From: AP-15 sp963703745
GTDB lineage: Bacteria; Pseudomonadota; Alphaproteobacteria; ATCC43930; CGMCC-115725
DNA length: 64,000 nt
NCBI GenBank assembly: GCA_963703745.1
Contig: CAVPFL010000007.1
Coordinates: 744,001 to 808,000 of the forward strand
Direction: 5' to 3'
Shown piece after piece: positions 55,529 through 64,000 of the stretch. Position 1 is the first letter of the stretch; each line of letters begins with the position of its first letter. The notes beneath the pieces were generated by a model that saw nothing but the letters and a program-made list of their open reading frames with translations, was not told where the DNA came from and made no database searches. The position numbers were made by a program, and so were the translations under genes.

Positions 55529-57460
55529 TCAGGGATGCACCCGTGGCGAGACGTCCGAAGATACCGATTTCGCAGCAGTTTCGGATGCGTCCAACCAGAA
55601 CGTGTCCGGTTTGTAGATCCCGAAAAAAGCTCCGGGATCCCAGTTGTAGAACCCCTCCTCGGGCACGTTGTGGAGTTTGTCGCTCACAACGACCGGCTGG
55701 ACCACACCCGCGACCGTGCCGATCGCAAAGACCTCGTCCGCCCATATCTGCAGCATGTCATGCCAGATCCGGGACTGCTCCGATGGCAGCGCCGAGCCGA
55801 GCCACTCCTCGTAGAGCTCCTTCAGCCGCGTCGCAGACGGCAGATCGGGAGGCTCGCCAGCCTTCCCTTTTGTCTCGTAATACTGACCCCATTTCGGCCA
55901 TTGCAGCTGCTGTTGACTGGTAGGCGCGAATTCCGAGGGTGACATCGCGGCCGTCGCGAGACCGTTTTCGATTCCCTTGTCGATGGACATTAGCGTCTCA
56001 CCCGAGAAGACCCGGCGCCGGAACAGGGTCAGCTGCAATGGCTTGGCAAAAATCCTTATTCCGATGTTCCGCCAAGAATTGCGGATCAACTCCAGCACGT
56101 CCGATTGTTCGGTCGATTCACCCGAATTCTCTACAATAATGTCCATGGGCCGACCATCCGGCAGCAGACGCATACCATCGCTGTCGCGCTTTGTGAGCCC
56201 GATCAAGTCGAGCAGGCGGTTGGCCTCGGTCAAATCGAAGTTCGCCCAGGCCGAGCGGTATTCGGGTTCATAAAGCGGGCTCTGCGGCAACACCGTGTTC
56301 TGCCCTTCAATAGCCAGCCCGAAATAGATTGCCTGATTGATCTCATGCCGGTTCACTGCTAGCGACAAGGCGCGGCGAAAGCGCAGGTCGCGCACCAGGG
56401 CCCGCCAAGTCTCATCGCTTACGTTGAGGTTTGGGTAGAGGGCCAGTTGACTACCGGGGCCGGTGCGCCAAAGGAATACACGATATTTGTTGCGCTCTCC
56501 GCTGTCTTTTAGAAAGGTATAATTGTCGAAGCGCAGATAGCGCGCCTGGAGGTCGCTCTCGCCCGCGCCGGTTTTTGCTGGGATGATCTTGCTGTCGGCA
56601 ATCGACATGATTACGTGATCGATATAGGGAAGTTGATTCCCCGCTCCGTCCACGCGATAGTAATATGGATTCCTCTCGAATATGAACCGGTCGGCAGGGG
56701 GCTTTGTCTTCAATATCCATGGCTCCAGAGACGGCAGATCTGGATTGTCATTGTGATACATCGCATCCATGCGGTTGTGCAGGGCAGCCCAATTACGTTG
56801 GTTGTTCTTTTTAACGAGCGCCGCGAGAGCCTCCTTATCAGCGAATTTCTCATGGAATTGCTTCAGATAATGTGACGGGCAATAGATGTAGAGCGGGTCC
56901 GCTCCGGCGAGCTCGGGCAGAAACAACGGATTGGGTCGCGTCCAAGCATAGCGAATTGTGGTGTCGTCAAGCACTTCGAAGCGAGGTATCTCACCCTGCA
57001 CCATCAGCGATATGGGCGGGCCTGAAGGCGAAAGTTGAGTATTCTTTGCAACATCCTCGAACCAATAGCGGAAGTCTTCAGAGGTGAAAGGATGCCCGTC
57101 CGACCATTTGTGTCCCCTGCGCAAATGGAGCGTGAAGATCCGGCCATCCTGAACATCCACCGATGTCAAGATGTCGGGGACGAGCTTCAATGCAGGGGTG
57201 TAGCCGACCAACCGCGCATAGCCGTAAACCACCATCATGCGGGTGTCCTTGGGCCCGCCCATCAACATCCGCAACTCGCCGCCGGATTTGCCGATTGTCT
57301 TGGGTTCCGCCACCTCCGGATCGGTTGGCAGCCGCTCGTCGACTTTGGACAGCTTGCCGCCGGCCACGTCCTGTTTGAAAAGCGGCGTCTCCTGCAGCTC
57401 GGCATGGACCGTGCCCGGAACGGCCATCAAGAGAGCCACGACGAGGCCGATCCGTTTCAC
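55529..57460 (-). CDS. Extracellular solute-binding protein, family 5 (peptide-type)
   Basis: A 643-residue periplasmic binding protein. The signal peptide is residues 1-20 (ending TVHA). The SBP family 5 core includes LHLRRGHKWSDGHPFTSEDF, FERNPYYYRVD, LRFRRALSLAVNRHEINQAI and FYNWDPGAFF. It is larger than classic OppA and close to the subgroup that feeds YejBEF-like transporters. It captures a peptide or peptide-like solute (inference from family). The GTG start has a strong GGAGGAG ribosome binding site at five bases. It lies between the ATPase and permease genes. Confidence 0.93.
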   Translation of the reverse strand: MKRIGLVVALLMAVPGTVHAELQETPLFKQDVAGGKLSKVDERLPTDPEVAEPKTIGKSGGELRMLMGGPKDTRMMVVYGYARLVGYTPALKLVPDILTSVDVQDGRIFTLHLRRGHKWSDGHPFTSEDFRYWFEDVAKNTQLSPSGPPISLMVQGEIPRFEVLDDTTIRYAWTRPNPLFLPELAGADPLYIYCPSHYLKQFHEKFADKEALAALVKKNNQRNWAALHNRMDAMYHNDNPDLPSLEPWILKTKPPADRFIFERNPYYYRVDGAGNQLPYIDHVIMSIADSKIIPAKTGAGESDLQARYLRFDNYTFLKDSGERNKYRVFLWRTGPGSQLALYPNLNVSDETWRALVRDLRFRRALSLAVNRHEINQAIYFGLAIEGQNTVLPQSPLYEPEYRSAWANFDLTEANRLLDLIGLTKRDSDGMRLLPDGRPMDIIVENSGESTEQSDVLELIRNSWRNIGIRIFAKPLQLTLFRRRVFSGETLMSIDKGIENGLATAAMSPSEFAPTSQQQLQWPKWGQYYETKGKAGEPPDLPSATRLKELYEEWLGSALPSEQSRIWHDMLQIWADEVFAIGTVAGVVQPVVVSDKLHNVPEEGFYNWDPGAFFGIYKPDTFWLDASETAAKSVSSDVSPRVHP

Positions 57461-57495
57461 ATCGCTCCTCCCTATCGGTTTCTCGGTCTCTTCAT

Positions 57496-59400
57496 TTATG
57501 CCGAGACGGGGGCGCTGGCCCGAGCCGCCACCGCAGGCGGCGATGCCCTCGCCTCCACCCAGTGGCCTGGACCGATCTCGATCAGCGGTGGTGCGTTCAA
57601 CGGTTCACGGCGGAATGGTTCGGGCCAAGCAGCCGGGTCCGAGGCTTTGTCCTCCATCAACCGGTGGAAGTCGAGGGAGCGCGACGGATCCGGCGTGGGC
57701 ACGGCCGCGAGCAGGGCCAGCGTGTAGGGATGAACGGGATTGCGAAACAACGTTGCGCGATCGGCGATTTCGACAATCCGGCCGGCACACATCACTGCAA
57801 TGCGATCGGCGATATAGTCGACGACCGCCAGGTTGTGGGAAATAAACAGGTAAGTAAGCGAGAGCTTTTTCTTCAAATCCATTAACAGGTTGAGAATCTG
57901 TGCTTGTATCGAAACATCGAGCGCTGATGTCGGCTCATCGCAGATCACCAGATCCGGCCGCAACGCAAGGGCGCGCGCAATCCCGATGCGCTGGCGCTGA
58001 CCTCCTGAAAAGCTGTGCGGGTAACGCTTGAGATGTCGGGGGTCGAGGCCGACGAGGATGACCAGTTCATGCACCATCTCACGACGCGAGCGGACATCGC
58101 CGATCCCATGGATAACGAGGGGCTCCTCGATGATGTCATAAACCGTCATCCGCGGGTTCAGCGAGCCAAACGGGTCCTGGAAGATGAATTGCACCTGCCG
58201 CCGAAACCGTTTCAAATCCTCGCCATCCAGAGAGAGCACGTTGATCAGCCGTCCGCGGTCGTTGAAATGGATCGATCCGGACTCCGGCGATACAGCCCGC
58301 AGCAGCAGTTTACTCAAGGTCGTCTTGCCGCACCCACTCTCGCCGACCAACCCAAGACACTCGCCGCGCTCGATCTTGAGGCTGATACCGTCGACGGCAA
58401 CCACTTGGGGACCAGATGCACCGCCGAACCACCCATTCTTGCGGATGGAGAAGGTTTTTCGTATACCGACGCACTCGACCAACGGCCCATCGGCATCAGC
58501 CGGCCATTCCGCCTTCTCGGCCATCAGATGCGGCGCATCTCCCGGCGGAATCTCTCGGATCGGGACGAGACGCTCTCCGGGCTTCATATCGAAGTGTGGG
58601 ACCGCGCGCAGCAGCGCCCGGAGATACGGATGCTCAGCTCGCCGAAAGATGTCGTCGAGGGTACCGCTCTCCATGACCTCGCCGTGGTACATCACCACAA
58701 TCTCTTCGGCGACGTTGGCAACGACACCGAGGTCGTGGGTGATCAGCAGCACCGCCATGCTGAGCTCATGCTGGAGCTCGATAATCAGCTTGAGGATTTG
58801 CGCCTGGATCGTCACATCGAGCGCCGTCGTCGGCTCGTCCGCAATCAGCAGCGCCGGGCGGCAGACCAGCGCCATCGCGATCATGGCACGCTGGCGCAGC
58901 CCGCCGGACAGCTCGAAGGGATAGCTACGCAAAGCCCGCTTGGGATCTGGAAACCCGACAAGGCGTAGCATCTCTCCCGTCAGCTCGGAAGCTTGTGCAG
59001 CGCTTACCGGCCGATGGAGCCGCAGTGCTTCGCTGACCTGATTGCCGATGGTATGAACCGGGGACAACGAGGTCATAGGCTCTTGGAAGATGATTGAAAT
59101 GCGCCCACCGCGGATCGCCCGCATATCGGCGCCATTATCCGGCAGTTTCACGAGATCGACGACCTCGCCGTTGAGCCGGGGATCAGCAAACAAGATCTCA
59201 CCACGGGTGATAAACCCGCTGCGCGGCAGGATACGAAGAATAGTCTGACTGACCACCGACTTTCCCGAGCCGGATTCGCCGACGAGCGCCACGGTTGATC
59301 GCGGTCGCACGCGGAACGAGACCCCCGTAACCGCTCGGATGAAGCCGCCTGGCGTAGCGAAACGAACGTGCAGGTCACGGACGGTGAGAAGATCGGTCAA
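57496..59400 (-). CDS. Fused duplicate ABC ATPase (OppDF-type)
   Basis: A 634-residue protein with two complete ABC modules in one chain. The first has Walker A GESGSGKS (about 42-49) and signature ELSGGLRQRAMIA; the second has GESGCGKT and signature SFSGGQRQRIG. The Walker B regions are LLIADEPTTALD and LVICDEPTSALD. Each module ends with the Opp C-terminal extension (HPYLRALL, HPYTLALL). The best start is the TTG at 59398-59400, giving LTDLLTVRDLHVRF with a TTGA overlap with the preceding gene. A GTG eight codons earlier is less likely. It energises uptake through the two permeases encoded downstream. Confidence 0.95.
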   Translation of the reverse strand: MTDLLTVRDLHVRFATPGGFIRAVTGVSFRVRPRSTVALVGESGSGKSVVSQTILRILPRSGFITRGEILFADPRLNGEVVDLVKLPDNGADMRAIRGGRISIIFQEPMTSLSPVHTIGNQVSEALRLHRPVSAAQASELTGEMLRLVGFPDPKRALRSYPFELSGGLRQRAMIAMALVCRPALLIADEPTTALDVTIQAQILKLIIELQHELSMAVLLITHDLGVVANVAEEIVVMYHGEVMESGTLDDIFRRAEHPYLRALLRAVPHFDMKPGERLVPIREIPPGDAPHLMAEKAEWPADADGPLVECVGIRKTFSIRKNGWFGGASGPQVVAVDGISLKIERGECLGLVGESGCGKTTLSKLLLRAVSPESGSIHFNDRGRLINVLSLDGEDLKRFRRQVQFIFQDPFGSLNPRMTVYDIIEEPLVIHGIGDVRSRREMVHELVILVGLDPRHLKRYPHSFSGGQRQRIGIARALALRPDLVICDEPTSALDVSIQAQILNLLMDLKKKLSLTYLFISHNLAVVDYIADRIAVMCAGRIVEIADRATLFRNPVHPYTLALLAAVPTPDPSRSLDFHRLMEDKASDPAAWPEPFRREPLNAPPLIEIGPGHWVEARASPPAVAARASAPVSA

Positions 59401-59930
59401 ATGGGATCTCCCGTCGCTTCCCACATGCCGGGCTCGGTGTATCCAGGCTCGGTGTGTACGGTGACGCCAAGCGCAGCCAAATTAGCTAAGGTGGCTGCAT
59501 TCAGTGATAATCCTCGGGACCTCGCGGCTCTGGCCGACTTATCGACCAGCTCGGTAAAACCCTCGATCCGACTGTCCAGACGTATCTTGGTCCACCCGGA
59601 TCGAAGTTCGAGCTGCATCCAGCCGTCGCGCCGATCGCGGCGAGTGGAATAATAAGCGAGCGTCATACGGTCGAGTTCACCCCAGGCGATCGAGGTGCGC
59701 CGCAGTCCCGACGCCCTCAGCGCCGACCCGGTCACCGCAAAGCGGGTACCGTGGCGAAGTATCGTACGCACACCGAAAACCGCAAAGAGGGCTACGAAGC
59801 TGCTCAACACAGTGGCCGCAACAGTGCCGACGGGCATGGCTGCGAGGATTGCTGCGGTCGGGACGAACCCGGCAGCGGCGCGAACGTAATCACCGTACAT
59901 GGCCGAGGTGGGGTACGTGTAACAGGTCAT
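59397..59930 (-). CDS. PH-like membrane protein of unknown function
   Basis: A 177-residue protein. Two hydrophobic helices (about residues 14-34 and 38-60) precede a soluble domain. That domain contains FAVTGSALRASGLRRTSIAW then GELDRMTLAYYSTRRDRRDG, a pattern like bacterial PH domains (one strand-rich barrel). It ends with GFTELVDKSARAARSRGLSL. I do not recognise a named family. The start may be the ATG at residue 11. It is coupled to the ATPase gene by a 4-base overlap and lies 7 bases after the deacetylase gene, so it is part of the same operon. Confidence 0.75.
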   Translation of the reverse strand: MTCYTYPTSAMYGDYVRAAAGFVPTAAILAAMPVGTVAATVLSSFVALFAVFGVRTILRHGTRFAVTGSALRASGLRRTSIAWGELDRMTLAYYSTRRDRRDGWMQLELRSGWTKIRLDSRIEGFTELVDKSARAARSRGLSLNAATLANLAALGVTVHTEPGYTEPGMWEATGDPI

Positions 59931-59937
59931 CTAAAGA

Positions 59938-60741
59938 TCAATCACCCGCGGCCGCGAATATTTCTGCCGCATCGAGCCAGCGTGTCGCCGGGTGCCCCTT
60001 GGTGATCGCGACGAGCCGACGAAGGAACGCCTCCGTCGCCTCGTCCTGCACTAAGTGGTGGGTCAGAATTCCGGTTGGCTCCTGGGGATCGACTTCGCCC
60101 AGGCGACGCGCTTGCAAATGTCCAACGATGCCACCCAGCGCCGCCGCCTCGCCTATAAAACCGCGGTCCGCTGCCCATGCGACGAGGTCAATATGAACGT
60201 TCACCTGGGCGATACCGGGTGCCGGCCAAGTAGTCTGCCGTGGGTTCGAGCGTGAGATCGCGCCGAGGCCGCAAGCTGCGAGGAACGGCAGAAAACAGGG
60301 GTCAAAACGGTTCCAGGGCGGCACCAGAACCGCGAGCGCGCGGGCCCCGAACAGCCGGGTCAGCCGGGCTCGGCCTGCGGCCAAGTCGGATGCCACGGCG
60401 TGGCAGGGTCGCTCGGGCGGGAACTCGCTCTTCTTGCGGTTGATCGCGTGATTCACATGGCGCCAACCGTGCTGAAGGACAGCGAGACCGGGAGACCGAG
60501 AGGGATCGGTGAGCCACGCAGCCAGTCGCGGATCGGCGGCAGCTGGAATGACCGCGAGCGAAATCGGGATATCGCCGGCGATCGAAGCGAGACGGTCGAG
60601 CCGATCGCTCGCGACCGCTGCATCGTCGTCACGCCACCAGAGGGTCGCAGCCCGCCCCGCCTCGCTCCAACGGTTGAACTCATCGACCAGACCGGTCCAT
60701 TTCGGTGTCGCCGCCAAATCCTGACCGGGCGGATGCCTCAT
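59938..60741 (-). CDS. Polysaccharide deacetylase-like protein
   Basis: A 267-residue protein without a signal peptide. Motifs fit the NodB-homology superfamily in a divergent form: LWWRDDDAAV (catalytic Asp region), VLQHGWRHVNH (metal-binding His pair), LVPPWNRFDP and GILTHHLVQDEA. Members of this alphaproteobacterial subgroup are encoded in glycosyltransferase clusters. The likely action is N-deacetylation of a sugar on a lipid-linked or intracellular glycan (inference). The ATG at 60739-60741 was chosen because the longer frame overlaps the upstream gene. Confidence 0.82.
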   Translation of the reverse strand: MRHPPGQDLAATPKWTGLVDEFNRWSEAGRAATLWWRDDDAAVASDRLDRLASIAGDIPISLAVIPAAADPRLAAWLTDPSRSPGLAVLQHGWRHVNHAINRKKSEFPPERPCHAVASDLAAGRARLTRLFGARALAVLVPPWNRFDPCFLPFLAACGLGAISRSNPRQTTWPAPGIAQVNVHIDLVAWAADRGFIGEAAALGGIVGHLQARRLGEVDPQEPTGILTHHLVQDEATEAFLRRLVAITKGHPATRWLDAAEIFAAAGD

Positions 60742-60787
60742 GAGCCGATAATACCGCCGGCCGACCCCAATACCAAACCCCGTCGCA

Positions 60788-61963
60788 TTAGCCTGCTCGT
60801 GTGGCAACGCTGGCGGGATCACTGATTATGCTCGCGATCAGACGGGCCGAGCACCGTGCCCCGCCTGTGTCGACCGAGATCGCCCCAGGGCCGCGCTCGA
60901 CCGCGCGTTCGATCGCGCGAGCGAGCCGGACCGGCGTGAGGTCGCTCTCTGGAACCAGTTCGAGGACCCCGTGGCTAGCCAGCCGTTCTGCTCGCAACTG
61001 CTGCTCGGTTTCCCGCTCAGACGCGAACGGCACGACCACGGCTGGAGCACGGGCCGCTAGAATATCAAGCACGGTGTTGTATCCGGCCTGGCTCACCGAG
61101 ACGCGGCAGCGCCGCAGCATCTGCGGGAATTCCGGGCGGTAGCGCTCAAGGACCACGCCTGTGGGCAGAGCACCCGCGAGGGTCTCGAATGCCTGCTGAG
61201 GCAGGTTGGGTCCCGCGAGTAGACGCCAGATGAGACCGGCGAGGCAGCCGCGTCGTCTGGTCTCAAGCGCTGCCAACAGCAAGGTAGCACCGACAGCACC
61301 TCCACCAACCGAGACCAATACCTCGTCCACGCCGGCGGTCTCGTCTCCGCCGACAATCGGATCGGTTTCCGCAATATAACCCGTATAGATCAGGCGATTG
61401 GCGATCTCCGATGCCGCGGAGAAACTTGCTTGCAGTGGTATGAAGCCCGGATCGCCGTGGACGAGCACGAAGTCGAAATCTGTCAGCACCCGATGGACGA
61501 TTTCGCGGATGCGGTTCGGGTCGTCGGGCATGACCACGATGTCCCGAACCGAACACAGCACTCGCGGTCGAGGACGGCGCAATCGTGCCGCTTCGATCAG
61601 AGGCTCAAGCTCGAAGCGGAACGCGCGCCGCCCGAAAGGAAAAGCTTCAATCATCACGGCATCGGGCCGAGCCGCTTCGAAGGCGGCGACCAACGCCTCC
61701 CGACGCGCTTCTCGCAATTTTTCGTCGATCGGTCGGCCACCCGGACCGATAAGTTCTTTGAAACTCGCGTCGCGTGCTCTGATCGGCGCGAGCTGGACGA
61801 TGCTCATGGACTGAGCGCAGATGGGTCCGGGGGGAGGTTCTCCGCCGGAGACCAGTGTTACCCTGATCCCTTCGCGCGCGACTGCGTCAGCCAGGCGGAA
61901 AGCGCGCCGGGCGTGCCCGATGCCGAGCAGGTGCTGGACGTAAAATAGCACCGAGCCAGTCAC
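60788..61963 (-). CDS. MurG-like predicted glycosyltransferase (COG4671 type)
   Basis: A 391-residue GT-B fold protein. The N-terminal glycine-rich motif VQHLLGIGHARRAFRLADAV is typical of COG4671. The C-terminal half has LVSVGGGAVGATLLLAAL and the nucleotide-sugar-binding region VSQAGYNTVLDILAARAPAV, then PFASERETEQQLRAERL, reminiscent of MurG. Donor and acceptor are unknown. It is 6 bases downstream of one glycosyltransferase gene and 46 bases upstream of the deacetylase gene. Confidence 0.88.
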   Translation of the reverse strand: MTGSVLFYVQHLLGIGHARRAFRLADAVAREGIRVTLVSGGEPPPGPICAQSMSIVQLAPIRARDASFKELIGPGGRPIDEKLREARREALVAAFEAARPDAVMIEAFPFGRRAFRFELEPLIEAARLRRPRPRVLCSVRDIVVMPDDPNRIREIVHRVLTDFDFVLVHGDPGFIPLQASFSAASEIANRLIYTGYIAETDPIVGGDETAGVDEVLVSVGGGAVGATLLLAALETRRRGCLAGLIWRLLAGPNLPQQAFETLAGALPTGVVLERYRPEFPQMLRRCRVSVSQAGYNTVLDILAARAPAVVVPFASERETEQQLRAERLASHGVLELVPESDLTPVRLARAIERAVERGPGAISVDTGGARCSARLIASIISDPASVATRAG

Positions 61964-61969
61964 GAAATC

Positions 61970-63139
61970 TCAAGCAAAAACACTGAAATGGTCGGGGCGG
62001 AGCAAGCTTGCCGCCAAGCTTTCAGATTTGTGTTCCGCGGCACAAGTCCGACCGAGCGTATCGATTACCGCAGCCAGGCGGCGGGCGGCGGCCGGGAGGT
62101 CATGCTCCGATCGGACGCGCGCTTGCGCCGCCGCCGCGAACGCCGCCCGCCGGCTGCCATCGAGGATGAGGCTACGCACCGCCGCCGCGAAAGTAAGCGT
62201 GTCAGTAGGCACCACAAGAAGTCCGGTGATCTCCGATACGACGATTTCTCCAACCCCATGACCCGTTCCTGCCACCACGGGCAATCCGCTCGCCTGCGCC
62301 TCAAGCAGCGCCATGCCGAAGGCTTCGTTAAAGGCGGGCCAGACGAAAAGATCAGCCAAGGCCAGCCGCTCCACGATTACCTCGCGGCCGAGCGATCCCA
62401 TCCAGGTTACTCGCTCGTTGAGCGGGGCGAGGGCATTTTCGACATCGCGGCGTGCCGGACCATCGCCGACCACTTCCAACGACCAGGGCAAATCGAGTAG
62501 CCGAGACAAGGCCTCGCCGAGAATGCGGTAGGAGACGAGCTTGTCACCGTAACGCATCATTGCGACGGTTATCAGGCGAGGAGGCCCCGCCTTTTGGTGC
62601 GCCCTTCCACTATGGGACGCCGCATCAAGAAACGGCTTGAACGCTATCCAGCGCCGAGGGTCCCGCAGCAACGGCAAGACGCACTCCCGATCGGATGGAT
62701 TCAACCCGATCACGGCATCGGCCCTCCGGATCGCGCACTCGGCAGCCCTGTGGCCGAACGCCCAGGGACCGAGTGCCTGTCTCGGGGTTATGGAGCCTTC
62801 GGCGACAACATACGGGATGCCAAGCGCGCCCGCGATGAGGGGGCCCAGCCAGTCCGGCGCTTTGTGATAGACGTGGTAGGAGAACCAGAGCTCCGGCGCA
62901 AATTCCGGAATCTCTCGCCAACCGCGCAGACGGCGCTCCGCGACCCGCTGACCGAGCGCGGCCAGCCGGGCCTGACGATGGGGATCGCCGGACCCATCAT
63001 AGCTGCGAAACCGCGAGGCGAGGATGGGCTCGTGCCCGGCAAGACGGAGCGCTGCAAGGAAAAGCTGCGCCAGCCGGCGATCTCCTGACGGGACGGGGTG
63101 ATCGGGCGGTTTCAACGGTGCGTAGAACGCGATGCGCAT
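61970..63139 (-). CDS. Glycosyltransferase family 4 protein
   Basis: A 389-residue GT-B enzyme with retaining GT4 features. The N-terminus is MRIAFYAPLKPPDHPVPSGD. The C-terminal donor site is EVVGDGPARRDVE, then VTWMGSLGREVIVERL, then NEAFGMALLEAQASGLPVV with the E-x7-E pair. It transfers a sugar to an unknown acceptor. It is tightly packed with glycosyltransferase genes on both sides (15 and 6 bases), so the genes are probably one operon. Confidence 0.92.
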   Translation of the reverse strand: MRIAFYAPLKPPDHPVPSGDRRLAQLFLAALRLAGHEPILASRFRSYDGSGDPHRQARLAALGQRVAERRLRGWREIPEFAPELWFSYHVYHKAPDWLGPLIAGALGIPYVVAEGSITPRQALGPWAFGHRAAECAIRRADAVIGLNPSDRECVLPLLRDPRRWIAFKPFLDAASHSGRAHQKAGPPRLITVAMMRYGDKLVSYRILGEALSRLLDLPWSLEVVGDGPARRDVENALAPLNERVTWMGSLGREVIVERLALADLFVWPAFNEAFGMALLEAQASGLPVVAGTGHGVGEIVVSEITGLLVVPTDTLTFAAAVRSLILDGSRRAAFAAAAQARVRSEHDLPAAARRLAAVIDTLGRTCAAEHKSESLAASLLRPDHFSVFA

Positions 63140-63154
63140 CGGGCTTCACGAGGG

Positions 63155-64000
63155 CTATGGCTCTGATTGAACCCCGAGGAACGGAACAGTGGCAGCTTCC
63201 GGAACCACCTCCTCGCCGCGGCGATGGGCGTCATACGATGGCCCGGTAGCATCGCCAGACCCTTCCAGACTAGCCGGGCATAATCCAAAGCGGAGCGCCA
63301 GCGCATCGATCCCGGATTTCATGGCGAAGATGTTGTGCACGCGGCGTTCACCAGCGGCGCCCTGCGCAGCCCGCCTTGCGGGATCGCGGATTAGCGCGCT
63401 CATCGCTCGAGCAAGCCCAGCCGGGTCAGCGGGAGGCACGAGTAATCCCGTCTCTCCTTGCTGGATTAACTCCGGAATCCCCGACACGTTGGTTGCGATA
63501 CAGGCGAGCCGCTGGCTCTGCGCCTCGATCAGGACATTGGGCAAGCCATCGCGATCGCCGTCCTTTGCCACCTTCGCGGCGAGCACGAACAGATCAGCCT
63601 GGCGATAGCCGGCGAGCACCTCGGGTTGGGCTAAGGCGCCACGCCATTCGATCCTGTGCGATAGGCCCAGGCGCTCGGCTTGACGCATCAGCGCGCTGAC
63701 GAGCGCGCCGCCGCCGATGTGGATAAAGCGCCACTCGAGACCGGTGGGCAGAAGCGCGAGCGCCGCAATCAGATCGTCGTAGCCCTTTTTCGCGACCACC
63801 CTCCCGACGGAGAGGAGAACAACCCGATGTTCGGGATCGCTGCCATCCCTCCCATCCGGGCGCGATGGCGCTGACGAAAAGCGCTCCAGGTCGAGTCCAT
63901 GATAGCAGAGCGCGACCGTTTCGGAGCGGAGTGCGAGGCTAGCGAGGTGCCGGCGTCCTGCTTCGGTACAGGTAACTACCCAACTCGCCTCGGCGAGTTT
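63155..64000 (-). CDS. Glycosyltransferase family 4 protein (N-terminus outside window)
   Basis: The last 281 residues of a GT4 enzyme; the frame is open through the right edge at 64000. Visible features are the linker YHGLDLERF, the donor-site opening LLSVGRVVAKKGYDDLIAAL, and the nucleotide-sugar region GDRDGLPNVLIEAQSQRLAC with the E-x7-E type motif. The segment GIPELIQQGETGLLVPPADP follows. It is the most upstream visible gene of the ten-gene minus-strand block. The reaction is unknown. Confidence 0.9.
   Translation of the reverse strand, partial: KLAEASWVVTCTEAGRRHLASLALRSETVALCYHGLDLERFSSAPSRPDGRDGSDPEHRVVLLSVGRVVAKKGYDDLIAALALLPTGLEWRFIHIGGGALVSALMRQAERLGLSHRIEWRGALAQPEVLAGYRQADLFVLAAKVAKDGDRDGLPNVLIEAQSQRLACIATNVSGIPELIQQGETGLLVPPADPAGLARAMSALIRDPARRAAQGAAGERRVHNIFAMKSGIDALALRFGLCPASLEGSGDATGPSYDAHRRGEEVVPEAATVPFLGVQSEP

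Overview
The window comes from a GC-rich alphaproteobacterium, probably Rhodospirillales-like. The rRNA operon reads as alphaproteobacterial, and several neighbourhoods are typical of the class: hisS-prfA-prmC-DUF4167-clpB, surA-pdxA-rsmA, LOG, DUF5681 and TAXI genes. No exosortase, plasmid, phage or CRISPR locus is visible. Two PEP-CTERM proteins and a PrsT-like TPR protein imply a protein-sorting and exopolysaccharide system encoded elsewhere.

Layout. 1-3 kb: surA-pdxA-rsmA, the last cut by the window edge. 3-10.4 kb: a secreted 1206-residue TPR protein with an extra tandem module, a PEP-CTERM protein behind a textbook sigma-54 promoter, two copies of a 17-bp motif, and a SPINDLY/OGT-type glycosyltransferase. 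10.6-18.4 kb: a reverse-strand rrn operon (16S, tRNA-Ile, tRNA-Ala, 23S, 5S) followed by glpK and a cupin gene. The 23S gene carries an intervening sequence encoding a four-helix-bundle protein. 18.4-25.5 kb: a SoeAC/DMSO-reductase-like molybdoenzyme lacking its iron-sulfur subunit gene, an orphan TAXI binding protein and recQ. 25.8-30.2 kb: an L,D-transpeptidase, a DUF882 Tat protein, a frameshifted PEP-CTERM gene and a lone Flp pilin. 30.7-37 kb: small metabolic genes, a monomeric NADP-isocitrate dehydrogenase, LOG and LysM genes. 37-40.7 kb: a CYP153-like P450, ferredoxin and SDR, then a frameshifted unknown and a carboxymuconolactone-decarboxylase-like gene. 41-46.5 kb: a decaying accessory stretch with DUF899, HTH-TPR and beta-propeller relics, an adenylate cyclase and an SRPBCC gene. 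46.5-53 kb: clpB to hisS. 53-64 kb: a reverse-strand block of ten genes encoding an oligopeptide ABC transporter, a PH-like membrane protein, a polysaccharide deacetylase and three glycosyltransferases.

Most notable observations. (1) The monomeric icd gene sits inside the broken remains of a canonical dimeric icd gene: relic codons for the N-terminus lie on one side and the directly following codons on the other. This looks like a fossil of non-homologous gene replacement. (2) A sigma-54 promoter with an upstream repeated TGT-N11-ACA motif appears to control a PEP-CTERM gene. (3) A mobile intervening sequence sits in 23S rRNA helix 45. (4) An HTH-TPR regulator is present as an intact-length copy with compensating frameshifts and as a decayed duplicate, each next to a divergent gene. 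No single locus can be claimed as a new system from sequence alone. The best candidate for an unstudied functional unit is the glycosyltransferase-deacetylase-peptide transporter operon at the right end.
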